From Acidobacteriota bacterium (lineage in GTDB: Bacteria > Acidobacteriota > Terriglobia > Bryobacterales > UBA6623), in the NCBI GenBank assembly GCA_016125275.1, contig WGMB01000003.1, forward strand, positions 1,802,375-1,866,374: 64,000 bases of DNA, in the 5' to 3' direction. The stretch's first letter is position 1. The number at the start of each line of letters is the position of its first letter. Made by a program: the position numbers and the translations under genes. Under the pieces are notes generated by a model. It ran no database searches. It was not told where the DNA came from and worked only from the letters and a program-made list of their open reading frames with translations. This document shows, piece after piece, positions 47,892 through 56,367 of the stretch.

Positions 47892-47918
47892 GAACCGCCG
47901 GTTGAAAACCGGCGGCTC
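47892..47918. repeat. Intergenic palindrome B
   Basis: Twelve-base arms (47892-47903 and 47907-47918) pair with one A-C mismatch (47894 with 47916) around a GAA loop. The core GAACCGCCGG and its partner CCGGCGGCTC are shared with palindrome A; the loop-side bases differ but still pair, so pairing is kept while sequence changes. Confidence 0.65.
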
Positions 47919-47960
47919 ATGGGCGTGCGACTGCACTAGACTACGGTTTCAAGCTTTCTC

Positions 47961-49427
47961 ATGCCGATCGACGTCATCCTGCTGCTTGCCGCCACGGTCT
48001 TCCAGCCGGAAATCCCCAAGGTCTGGACCGAAGAGGCGGTTCGCGAGCTCGAGGTTCCCCTGGCGCAAACGGAGCTGTCGCCCCGGCACATCTCCGAGGC
48101 CGACTACTACGGCATCCCCGAGCGCAAGGTGTACCGAACCTATCCGGTCTACCACCCGGATCGGGAGCCCGAGGGCTACTGGCAATGGCTCCATGAGAGG
48201 GAGCCGGAGATCGCCTTCGACCCGGCCCAGCTCCGCACCCGCGAAGACTGGATCGCTGCCGGCGACCGGGTCTTCCACGCGCCGGTGTCATTCGGGCCGG
48301 TCTTCTTCGGCGAGCGCGAGGTGCGCGACCCGAAGTTCTTCGAGGCGACAGGTATGCCCGTGGCCGCCGACGGGACGGTCCCGTTCGCGAGTTGGGTGGT
48401 GCGCGAGAAGGGCAAGGTGGAGCTGGGCTCGATGGGCTGCAATACCTGCCACACGAGGGTGCTCGACGACGGGACGGTGGTTCCGGGGGCCCCCAGCAAC
48501 AATCCGGCGGACCGGCAGGGCGCCCGGATGCTCGGGCAGGCCGCCCGGTTCATGGGGCCCGAGAAGATTCTCGATCAGATCCGGAACTTCGCCTTGCAGT
48601 TCGAGCTTCCCGGGCTGAAGCAGGATCTGAACCGGCGGGCGCGGACGATGTCGCTGGACGAGCTGATCGCGGCGGGCCAAGCGATTCCGGCCGGGGTGAC
48701 GGCGCGCGCATTCACGAGCATGTTCGTGCCGCCGCAGATCCCCGACCTGATCGGCGTGGCGGAACGGCATTTTCTGGACCACACCGGCTTGGTGCGCCAG
48801 CAAGGCCCCGCCGACCTGATGCGCTACTCCACGCTCGTGCAGGACATGATGGGCTACGCGCGCTACGGCGACGCCGAGCCCATGCGCAAGCCGGAGCCGG
48901 GCAAGGGCGCCCGCCACAGCGACGCCCAGCTCTACGCCTTGGCGCTGTACCTGTATTCGCTGCAGCCGCCGCCCAATCCGCATCCGTTCGACGATGCGGC
49001 TCGGCGAGGGAAGGAAGTCTTCGAGAAGCAGGGATGCGGAAGCTGCCACGCGGCGCCGCTGTACACCAATAACAAGCTGACGCCGGTGGAAGGCTTCGAA
49101 CCCTCCCAGGCCGATCGCAAGAAGTTCAACGTAATGAACCGGCGGGTCGGCACAGACCCTCGCTACGCGTTGCAGACCAAGAAGGGCACCGGCTACTACA
49201 AGGTGCCGTCCCTGAAGGGCGTCTGGTATCGCGGACCGCTGGAGCACAACGGCTCTGTGGCGACGCTGGAAGACTGGTTCGATGCGGCGCGGCTGCGCGA
49301 CGACTACGTTCCGACGGGCTTCAAGCCCGCCGATGCGCCGACGCACGCAGTCAAAGGCCATGAGTTCGGTCTGGACCTGCCGGCGCAAGAGAAAGCCGAC
49401 CTGATCGCCTTCCTGCGCACTTTGTAG
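47961..49427 (+). CDS. Diheme c-type cytochrome, peroxidase/MauG-like
   Basis: The protein has 488 residues with two heme sites: C160-C163-H164 (CNTCH) and C359-C362-H363 (CGSCH). The N-terminal hydrophobic stretch (PIDVILLLAATVF) is a weak signal or anchor. The C-terminal half follows the cytochrome c peroxidase/di-heme order with FEKQGCGSCHAAPLYTNN and YYKVPSLKGVWYRGPLEHNG, and ends in the usual LRTL helix. Proteins of this type accept electrons from periplasmic donors and reduce peroxide or oxidise protein tryptophans. The first 150 residues are family-specific. It is close to the CehA/McbA gene on the same strand. Confidence 0.85.
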   Translation: MPIDVILLLAATVFQPEIPKVWTEEAVRELEVPLAQTELSPRHISEADYYGIPERKVYRTYPVYHPDREPEGYWQWLHEREPEIAFDPAQLRTREDWIAAGDRVFHAPVSFGPVFFGEREVRDPKFFEATGMPVAADGTVPFASWVVREKGKVELGSMGCNTCHTRVLDDGTVVPGAPSNNPADRQGARMLGQAARFMGPEKILDQIRNFALQFELPGLKQDLNRRARTMSLDELIAAGQAIPAGVTARAFTSMFVPPQIPDLIGVAERHFLDHTGLVRQQGPADLMRYSTLVQDMMGYARYGDAEPMRKPEPGKGARHSDAQLYALALYLYSLQPPPNPHPFDDAARRGKEVFEKQGCGSCHAAPLYTNNKLTPVEGFEPSQADRKKFNVMNRRVGTDPRYALQTKKGTGYYKVPSLKGVWYRGPLEHNGSVATLEDWFDAARLRDDYVPTGFKPADAPTHAVKGHEFGLDLPAQEKADLIAFLRTL

Positions 49428-49462
49428 TTTGCCCCGGCCCAACCCGGCGGTATGCTGGCGGC

Positions 49463-51703
49463 ATGCTCGCCCGCCTCGCCCTCCCCTTCCTGGTCGCCGC
49501 CATCGCCTTCGGGCAGGCGGTCGACGTACCGCTGCAACCCCTGGCGCAGCAAGTGCGCCGACTGGAAGACGCCCTCAGCTACCTGGGCCAGCCTTTGCCG
49601 GAAGAGACCCACGCGGCGCTCAACCAGGCCATGGCGATGGAGAACGAGTCCGCCGCCGTCAAGAAAATCCAGGATCTGCTGGAGCCTTATGTGTTGGTGC
49701 AGGTCGAGATCAACCCGGAGAGCCGCGTCAAGGTCCTGCCCGGGCCGGCCAAGCCGGAGTTGGTCGAGGGCGGCACGCGGCTGTTCCTGGTGAAGGTCGT
49801 CAACCAGGCCGGCGTAACGGCGCCGCTGGTCGTGGAGAGTCCCAACTCCGGCGACGTCTTTCTGCGCTCGCGCGGGGAGCACGAGCCCAAGATGGAGCTG
49901 ACCCGGCAGGACGTCAACGAGCGCTGGGCCAGTTTCTCCATCCACCAGAAGCCGCCGATGTGGGAGCGGCTGACGGGTTTGGGCGTGGAGTACGCGGTGC
50001 TCGAAGCCTACTCGCGCGACGCCGGTCAGCGCTCCGCCAAGCTGGCTTTCAACGTCGGCCAAGGGACGCAGGACATCGGCTTTCGCAACGACATTCTGGT
50101 GCTGTTCACCGCCGAGCCCGCGCCGACGCTGCGCCTGCGGGTGAAGAACGAGGACGGCGAGCCGGCCATGGCTTCCTTCATCGTGCGCGACCGCCAGGGA
50201 AGGCTGTATCCGAACCCTGCCAAGCGCCTGGAGCCGGATTTCCCCTTCCAGCCGCAGGTCTATCGCTACGACGGCGAGACGCTGAATCTGCCGCCGGGCT
50301 ACTACACGATGGAGGCTTCCGGCGGACCGGAGTACTTTACGCGCACCAAGGAGTTTCCGGTCACGGCGGACGGCCCGGGGGAAGTCGACGTGCAACTCCA
50401 ACGCTGGATCGATCCCTCGACCTACGGCTGGTATTCGGGCGACCATCACGTGCACGCTTCCGGCTGCGCCCACTACAAGAACCCCACCGAAGGCGTGAAG
50501 CCCGAGGCGATGATGCGGCAAGCGCTGGGCGAGAACCTCAACATCAGCTCGGTGCTGACCTGGGGGCCGAGCTGGTACCACCAGAAGCAGTACTTTTCCG
50601 GGACGGACCACCAGCTCTCCGAGCCCGACCGGCTGATGCACTACGACGTGGAGGTTTCCGGCTTCCCCTCGGCGCACGCCGGGCACCTGATCCTGTTGGG
50701 GCTGAAGGAAGACGACTATCCCGGCACGACCCGCATCGAGCAGTGGCCCACCTGGGACCTGCCGGTCCTGAAGTGGGGCAAATCCCAGGACGCCATCACG
50801 GGCTTTTCGCACTCGGGCTGGGGATTGGAGGTCCGCACCGACGAGTTGCCGAACTACGAGATGCCGGGCTTCGACGGCATCGGAGCCAACGAATACGTCG
50901 TCGATGTGACCGACCCGGAGACGATCGACTTCATCTCGACCGTTGATACCCCGGCCGTGTGGGAACTCAACATCTGGTACCACACGCTGAACGTAGGCTT
51001 CCGGACGCGGATCTCCGGCGAGACAGACTTTCCCTGCATCTATCAGGCAAAGGTGGGGCTGGGCCGAAGCTACGTGAAGCTGGACGAGCTGAGCTACCGC
51101 AACTGGATTGAGGGCGTGCGGGCGGGCGCCGCCTATGTCTCGGACGGCAAGAGCCACCTGATGGACTTCGAGGTCAACGGCCGGGCGTTGGGAGAGGACG
51201 GCTCGGAGATCAGCGTCAAGCCGGGCGAGACGGTGCAGGTCAAGCTGAAGGCGGCGGCGATGCTGCCGGAGTTTCCGGACCCGAGCTTTGCCGGGCTGCG
51301 CTATGACCAGAAACCCTACTGGGACGTGGAGCGCGCGCGGATCCAGGGCACGCGGGAGGTTCCCGTGGAGATCGTGGTGAACGGCAAGCCGGTGGCCCGC
51401 AAGAACCTGCGGGCGGATGGAGAGGTTCGCGAGATGGAGTTCGAGGTCCCGGTGGAGCGCTCGAGCTGGATCACGGCGCGCATTCTGTATTCATCGCACA
51501 CCAATCCGTTCTTCCTGGTGGCGGGCGGCAAGCCGATCCGGGCTTCGCGACGCAGCGCCGAGTGGTGCTTGGCGGCGGTGAACCAGTGCTGGACGCAGAA
51601 GGCGCCGCGGATTCGCGACGAAGAGAAAGAGGCTGCCCGCAAGGCTTATGACCGGGCGCGGGAAGTGTATCAGCGGCTGATCGGAGAGAGTGAGGCGCCG
51701 TAG
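49463..51703 (+). CDS. Exported CehA/McbA-family metallohydrolase (PHP-like)
   Basis: The protein has 746 residues. A signal peptide (LARLALPFLVAAIAFGQ) is followed by about 300 residues of beta-rich and linker sequence, then the metal-dependent domain starting WYSGDHHVHASG (HxH metal pair), a later FSHSGWG and FDGIGANEY, and a C-terminal beta domain (DFEVNGRALGEDG, PVEIVVNGKPVARKNL). CehA/McbA proteins hydrolyse carbamate esters in some strains, but most family members in soil bacteria have unknown substrates. The start is 35 bases after the cytochrome stop. Confidence 0.87.
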   Translation: MLARLALPFLVAAIAFGQAVDVPLQPLAQQVRRLEDALSYLGQPLPEETHAALNQAMAMENESAAVKKIQDLLEPYVLVQVEINPESRVKVLPGPAKPELVEGGTRLFLVKVVNQAGVTAPLVVESPNSGDVFLRSRGEHEPKMELTRQDVNERWASFSIHQKPPMWERLTGLGVEYAVLEAYSRDAGQRSAKLAFNVGQGTQDIGFRNDILVLFTAEPAPTLRLRVKNEDGEPAMASFIVRDRQGRLYPNPAKRLEPDFPFQPQVYRYDGETLNLPPGYYTMEASGGPEYFTRTKEFPVTADGPGEVDVQLQRWIDPSTYGWYSGDHHVHASGCAHYKNPTEGVKPEAMMRQALGENLNISSVLTWGPSWYHQKQYFSGTDHQLSEPDRLMHYDVEVSGFPSAHAGHLILLGLKEDDYPGTTRIEQWPTWDLPVLKWGKSQDAITGFSHSGWGLEVRTDELPNYEMPGFDGIGANEYVVDVTDPETIDFISTVDTPAVWELNIWYHTLNVGFRTRISGETDFPCIYQAKVGLGRSYVKLDELSYRNWIEGVRAGAAYVSDGKSHLMDFEVNGRALGEDGSEISVKPGETVQVKLKAAAMLPEFPDPSFAGLRYDQKPYWDVERARIQGTREVPVEIVVNGKPVARKNLRADGEVREMEFEVPVERSSWITARILYSSHTNPFFLVAGGKPIRASRRSAEWCLAAVNQCWTQKAPRIRDEEKEAARKAYDRAREVYQRLIGESEAP

Positions 51704-51900
51704 GGCCGTTTCCGATTGCCGCCTTGCCATATTGCCGTAGTCCGGGGGTGAGACTAGTTTGCGCCGGGCCGAACCGGCCAGTGCGGCGCTACTGCTCACC
51801 GGGCTGGGAGCGGCCTGGCTCCGGGCGCCCAGGTGCAACAGCGAAATGACGGTGCGCAGCCGCATCCGTCGCTGATCCAGTTGGAGCACAATAGAACCGA

Positions 51901-52836
51901 ATGCCGCCATCGCGCCCGCCCGGTCCGGCCCGCACGGATCCGGAAGCTCTCTTCTGCCCCGCTTACACACCGGGCCCGCTCGGAATCCGAGATCAGGGCG
52001 ACCCCAACGTCTGCGCCGAGGCCGCTGACAGCCCCGGCGCTCTGGGCCGCAACGACCTCTCGGAGCAGATCTGCCTCCCCGACGACTACTTCGAGCCGGG
52101 CTACGACCCGGTGTGCATCTATGAGGACATCGAGGACGACAAGGAAGTCTACTCGTTCAGCGAGGAAGTGCTACTCGGATACGCCAAGACGACCTTCGGC
52201 TTCACCGGCTCGGCGCTCGACACCGCCACTCTCATCCAGGTGATGAAAGAGTTCGGCGTGAGCAAGAACCAGGGCCAGTATTACTACAAGGTCATCAAGG
52301 GGAAGCGGTACATCATCTTCAAGGGCTACGCCGGCCTGCGCAGGTCGCTCACGCTTCCGCGGTATCTGGCCGACGACCTGCGCGTGACGAACATGATGAT
52401 CGGGACCAAGGGAATGGCGCAGAGCGCAGCCAAGGGCGGCGCGATCACCTTCATCCTCGTGGCGGCCATCGAGATCGTGGAGTACCTGCTCTCCGACGAC
52501 GAGTTGCTCAGCGACCTGGGCGTGGACATCTTCATGGGCATGACCAAGACCGCCATTGCCTCAGCCGCCGGGTTCGTGGCCGGAGCCCTGGCGGGAGCGG
52601 TGCTGGGCACGGCCGTGGCGCCGATCGCCGCCGGCATTCTGGTGGGAATCGCGGTGGGCGTGGCGCTGGACTACGCCGACCAAAAGCTCGGTCTGACGAC
52701 GGCCATGCGGGAGGCCGCCAAGGAGGCGCTCAAGCCGATCCAGGCCGACTTGCAGAAGGCCAAGCGCCAATGGGAGTTTCTCAACCGCTCCGACGGCGCC
52801 GGCATCCTCTGGCTGATGAACCGGATGGCCTACTGA
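51901..52836 (+). CDS. Orphan protein with a glycine-rich hydrophobic hairpin
   Basis: The protein has 311 residues and no signal peptide. It starts with a Pro-rich segment that contains two similar short motifs, PGPLGIRD (24-31) and PGALGRND (45-52). Then comes an alpha/beta region (85-160) with YYYKVIKGKRYIIFKGYAGL. A hydrophobic helix spans 179-197, and a 40-residue Gly/Ala-rich hydrophobic hairpin spans 217-256. A charged helix and an aromatic tail end it. Pore-forming bacteriocins and some type VI effectors have this soluble-part-then-hairpin design, so a membrane-active toxin is possible. No immunity gene or secretion system is nearby, and the ribosome site is weak (GGAG 14 bases away). 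Confidence 0.65.
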   Translation: MPPSRPPGPARTDPEALFCPAYTPGPLGIRDQGDPNVCAEAADSPGALGRNDLSEQICLPDDYFEPGYDPVCIYEDIEDDKEVYSFSEEVLLGYAKTTFGFTGSALDTATLIQVMKEFGVSKNQGQYYYKVIKGKRYIIFKGYAGLRRSLTLPRYLADDLRVTNMMIGTKGMAQSAAKGGAITFILVAAIEIVEYLLSDDELLSDLGVDIFMGMTKTAIASAAGFVAGALAGAVLGTAVAPIAAGILVGIAVGVALDYADQKLGLTTAMREAAKEALKPIQADLQKAKRQWEFLNRSDGAGILWLMNRMAY

Positions 52837-52846
52837 GGCCCGTCCC

Positions 52847-54022
52847 CTACGACGAGTAGGCGATGGCGAGCTGGGGAGTCTCCAGCCGCTTGCCTCCCTG
52901 GTGCAGCGATTCGAAGGCGAACGCCAGCATGCCGGTGGTCAACAGCGTACGCTCCACCGGGTTGGGCAGCTTGCCGTCAGCCACCAGATTCTCGAAGTTG
53001 CGGGCCATGAAGCCCCAGTGGCCGTGCAGGTAGAGCTGGATGCGGCAGTCGGTGGAGAGGATCTCGCCGCCGCCCTTGGGTTGCGCCGCGAACACCCAGC
53101 TCCGCAGCAGGCCGTTGCAGAGGAGGATGCGGCCCTTCAGCCCGTCTTGGTACTCGATCAGAACCAGCACGGGGTTCTCGACGAGCTCGCGCGGATCGCC
53201 CTCCACGCGGGTGGGCGTACGGGCCAAAGCCGCCTCCAGCAGCTCCCGCGACCAGACGCCTTCGTCGGCCAGCTCCCAGACCTTCGGCCCCTGAATCGCC
53301 TGGATGGAGGAGACGCCGACTTCCCCGCCCCGGCGCTTCTCGACGATCGCCTGCAGGGCTTCCAGCGTGTGGAAACCGTAGGCGTCGGTCTGGCCGAAGC
53401 CCACCACCATCGCCTCCTCGAGCTCGGTCTCGGGCGCCAGCTCGAGCGGCGGATAGCGCCACGTGAGCGACACGGTCGAGCCGGCCATCAGCGGGATCGA
53501 GAGCTCGCGCGCCGCGTCATACATCCAGCGCGCTTTCTCGAAGTCGTAGGAGAAGTGCTTGTCGCTGTAGATCGGCGCGGTACGGCCGTCGGCGCGCATC
53601 GCGTCGATGATCTGGCGGAAGAACTCGTAGCGCGGGTAGAGCTTCTGGCCCTTCTCGTTGTCCGGGTAGTCGCCGTGCTCCACGATCAGGGCGACGCCGT
53701 CGACGGCCAAGCGGTCTCCGCCGCAGCGCAGGGCCTCGGCGATCGTGGGGTAGATGCCGAAACCGTACTCCGCTGCCAAGTCGCGCGCCATGTCTTCGGG
53801 CGGAAACTGATCGACATACATCGAGGCGATCTCGAGCCGCGACTGGTGGCTCACGCCGTTGAGGCGGTAGCCCTCCAGAATGCGGTGCAGAAAGACGTCG
53901 GCATGCGAGTTGGGACGGTAGACGCTGGTGATGGCCGCAATGCGCGGCTTGGCCGGCGGCGGCGCATCGCCGCATCCGAACAGGGCAAGCGGGGCTGTAA
54001 GTAGGAGGTCTCGGCGGCGCAT
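52847..54022 (-). CDS. Tat-exported lipoprotein, distant Gfo/Idh/MocA-like
   Basis: The protein has 391 residues. It has a twin-arginine lipoprotein signal (RRRDLLLTAPLALFGC, lipid Cys17). The mature part starts RIAAITSVYRPNSHADVF, has YGFGIYPTIAEALRCG and VALIVEHGDYP, and a cysteine-free C-terminal beta sheet (ENPVLVLIEYQDGLKGRILLCN). The GxGxxG of classical NAD(P) oxidoreductases is missing, so it may be an inactive or divergent relative. The gene lies 20 bases after the PPOX gene on the same strand. Function unknown. Confidence 0.68.
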   Translation of the reverse strand: MRRRDLLLTAPLALFGCGDAPPPAKPRIAAITSVYRPNSHADVFLHRILEGYRLNGVSHQSRLEIASMYVDQFPPEDMARDLAAEYGFGIYPTIAEALRCGGDRLAVDGVALIVEHGDYPDNEKGQKLYPRYEFFRQIIDAMRADGRTAPIYSDKHFSYDFEKARWMYDAARELSIPLMAGSTVSLTWRYPPLELAPETELEEAMVVGFGQTDAYGFHTLEALQAIVEKRRGGEVGVSSIQAIQGPKVWELADEGVWSRELLEAALARTPTRVEGDPRELVENPVLVLIEYQDGLKGRILLCNGLLRSWVFAAQPKGGGEILSTDCRIQLYLHGHWGFMARNFENLVADGKLPNPVERTLLTTGMLAFAFESLHQGGKRLETPQLAIAYSS

Positions 54023-54042
54023 CGGCAAGTTCAAGCGGTTCG

Positions 54043-54666
54043 TTAGTAGATCGTATCCTTGATGCGCTGCGGATAGGCGGCGTCGTAGGCGGCTTGGTCG
54101 AACTCCGCGTCGCAGGCCTCCCGCAGCAGGGTTCCGGCCGAGGGCAGCTCGTCGCGGTCGATTCGGGCTTCGGGGTTCCAAAGCTTGGAGCGCATCAAAG
54201 CTTTGGGGCACTGGTAGTAGACCGACTCGATGCGGACGACGATCACGCTGCGGGGCGCCTTGCCCTGCTCCTCAAACGAGGCGCACAGCTCGGCGTCGGC
54301 CACGATCTCGGCCCGGCCGTTGACGCGCAGCGTTTCGCCCACGCCGGGGATCAGGAACAGCAGCGAGATGCGGGGATCGCGGACGATGTTGCGCAGGGCA
54401 TCGAGGCGGTTGTTGCCTCTGCGGTCCGGCAGCAGCAGGGTCTTCTCGTCCGCCACGCGCACGAAGCCGGGCGGGTCGCCACGCGGAGAGCAGTCCAGCC
54501 CTTCCGGACCGGAGGTGGCGATAACCGCGAACGGAGCCTTTTCGATGAAGGCTCGGTAGCCGGCCGACAGCGCCGGGAGCTCCTTGCGCAGGGACAGCTC
54601 CATCGGCTCTCCGTAGAGCTCCGCGAGCTCTTCGGTCGTGGTGATCCGCCGCCAGTTCGCCTGCAT
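54043..54666 (-). CDS. Pyridoxamine 5'-phosphate oxidase-like FMN protein
   Basis: The protein has 207 residues from the ATG at 54666. It is of the MSMEG_1061-like PPOX group that binds FMN or F420: KAPFAVIATSGPEGLDCSPRGD, TLLLPDRRGNNRLDALRNIV, and DPRISLLFLIPGVGETLRVNG. Most such proteins reduce or detoxify small molecules rather than making vitamin B6. A longer frame to 54705 adds only residues before the conserved region. It precedes the Tat lipoprotein gene. Confidence 0.87.
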   Translation of the reverse strand: MQANWRRITTTEELAELYGEPMELSLRKELPALSAGYRAFIEKAPFAVIATSGPEGLDCSPRGDPPGFVRVADEKTLLLPDRRGNNRLDALRNIVRDPRISLLFLIPGVGETLRVNGRAEIVADAELCASFEEQGKAPRSVIVVRIESVYYQCPKALMRSKLWNPEARIDRDELPSAGTLLREACDAEFDQAAYDAAYPQRIKDTIY

Positions 54667-54710
54667 CCAGCGACGATAGCACGGGTACGCGGCATGGCCG
54701 TGCAAGGGGC

Positions 54711-54950
54711 CTGAAACAGGAAGGTCATCCCAGGAACCTGACCGACTCCTGGGAGAAAGCCCCCGTGAAGAAGGGGCCGCCCACGACCTCCAGCGGCTGG
54801 ACCGGGCGCACCGAGGGCCGACGCATCGACTGGATCCTCTACCGAGGCGCGCTGAAACCTCTGTCGCTCGAGACGATCGACTTTCACCGCGGCGCGAGCT
54901 ACCCCTCCGACCATTACCCCGTGTACGGGGAGTTCCTGCTCGCGCCGTAG
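54711..54950 (+). pseudogene. 3' remnant of an endonuclease/exonuclease/phosphatase family gene
   Basis: The frame reads LTDSWEKAP, then a GFTGR-like SGWTGRTEGRRIDWILYRG, then YPSDHYPVYGEFLLAP and stop. This is the C-terminal end of an EEP-family hydrolase, with the RIDWIL strand and the SDHYPV motif that carries the catalytic Asp and His. Nothing upstream supplies the other 200 residues or the N-terminal catalytic residues; the region turns into the start of the antisense PPOX gene. A GTG at 54765 could start a 61-residue peptide, but it would be inactive. I read it as a deletion remnant. Confidence 0.72.
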
Positions 54951-54957
54951 GGGGCGT

Positions 54958-56289
54958 CTACTGCGCCAGGGCCTCCTCGAGCACCCGGCCCGAGACGTTC
55001 GGCATCTCCAGACCCAGCAGCCGCGCCACGGTCGGGGCGATGTCGACGTTGCGGACGTGGCCGATGGTCACGCCCTTCTTGATTCCCGCGCCCGACAGAG
55101 CCAGCGAGGTGTACATGCTGGGGTGCGACGGCAGATAGCCGTGGCCATGCGAAGGCTTGGCCATCACCACCCGCTCCATCTTGCCGCCGGGCTCGACGGT
55201 CAGGAAGGTGTTGATGTCAGGCAGAACCATGTACTGGCCCCGCATGTACTTGCTCTCCTCGTAGCGCGGCAGGCCCAGGGCGTGCAGGTCGTCGGGCCGC
55301 ACGATGCGGGCGATGTTGGGGTGCCGGCTGAGCTCGGCGAAGGCCTTTTCGAGCTTGGGCGCGTCGGTCGCGGCGTCGAAGCTGTCCTTGAGCTTGATCG
55401 AGAGCGTCCAACCGTAGCCGCCCAGCTCCAGCTTGTCGGCCACGCCGGCGCGCTCGAAAGCCGGCAGCACGTTCATCTTGTGGTAGACGGAGTGGAAGCC
55501 GTGGTCGGCGGCGACGACGAACGTGGTGGTCTCGGCCAGGCCGAGCCTTTCAACAGCGTCCATGAGCAGCCCGACGGCCGCGTCAGTGTGGGTGAAAGCG
55601 GCCTGCGAGAGGTAGTGGTGGGGCCCGTGCTCATGCTGAGCCTCGTCGGTGACGAGGAAGTGGATGGTCAGCAGGCCGGGTTCGGCGGTCTCCAGGGCGT
55701 AGGCGGCGGCCTCGGCCAGGATGCGGTCGGCGGCCATCATGCGGTCGGAGCCGTACCAGGCGAAGTAGAGGTCGATCGGCACGCCGGCGGCGCGCAGCTT
55801 GTCGAGAATCGCGGTCGGCACGGCGCGGATCTCACCCTTGTTTTCCGGCGTGAAGACCTCGGGGATGTTGAAGTCGATCGAGGGATCCTCGCGGGTCTCG
55901 GGCCAGAAGAACGAAGCCGTCGTGAGCCCCTTGGCCTTGGCCGCGTCGAACAAGGTCGGGACCAGCACGATCTCCTTGCGGGGCTTGTTGGTGGGGTGGA
56001 AGCGCTCGCCGGTTTCCCGATCGGTCAACCCGTTCGACAGAACGCCATGCAGGCGGGGCTCCACCCCGGTGAGGATGGTCGTGTGCGACGGGTGCGTCAC
56101 CGAGGGAAACACGGTTTCCGACGACGCGGCCCACACGCCGTCGCGAATCAGTCGCCGGATGTTCGGCAGCTCCAGCTCCTGATTCGTCAGGTGATAGGCG
56201 GCGAAGCCGTCGATCGAAATCAGGATGACGCGCTTGGAGGGTTGGGCGGCCAAGGGCAACGCCAGCAGGAGCAGCAGAAAGAATCGCAT
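54958..56289 (-). CDS. Exported alkaline phosphatase-family phosphodiesterase (NPP-like)
   Basis: The protein has 443 residues. Signal peptide RFFLLLLLALPLAAQ. The alkaline-phosphatase core shows metal ligand D28 (ISIDGF), the nucleophile region VFPSVTHPSHTTILTG, then TDEAQHEHGPHHY, the ADHGFH metal run and the C-terminal GHGYLPSHPSMY. This is the nucleotide pyrophosphatase/phosphodiesterase branch, which cleaves nucleotide or phospholipid diesters outside the cell. It ends 8 bases after the EEP remnant on the other strand. Confidence 0.92.
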   Translation of the reverse strand: MRFFLLLLLALPLAAQPSKRVILISIDGFAAYHLTNQELELPNIRRLIRDGVWAASSETVFPSVTHPSHTTILTGVEPRLHGVLSNGLTDRETGERFHPTNKPRKEIVLVPTLFDAAKAKGLTTASFFWPETREDPSIDFNIPEVFTPENKGEIRAVPTAILDKLRAAGVPIDLYFAWYGSDRMMAADRILAEAAAYALETAEPGLLTIHFLVTDEAQHEHGPHHYLSQAAFTHTDAAVGLLMDAVERLGLAETTTFVVAADHGFHSVYHKMNVLPAFERAGVADKLELGGYGWTLSIKLKDSFDAATDAPKLEKAFAELSRHPNIARIVRPDDLHALGLPRYEESKYMRGQYMVLPDINTFLTVEPGGKMERVVMAKPSHGHGYLPSHPSMYTSLALSGAGIKKGVTIGHVRNVDIAPTVARLLGLEMPNVSGRVLEEALAQ

Positions 56290-56367
56290 GGCGCCTGACA
56301 GGATAGCGCCCGGCGGTTGCGAAGTGGTTGCGAGCGGGCGCCTTCGCAGTTGCTAGCATGGAGCGTC

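Noticed and set aside
47642..47905. An 87-codon plus-strand frame that spans palindrome A and reaches palindrome B
   Set aside because: It overlaps the GNAT-like gene and its tail is simply the repeat sequence read through.
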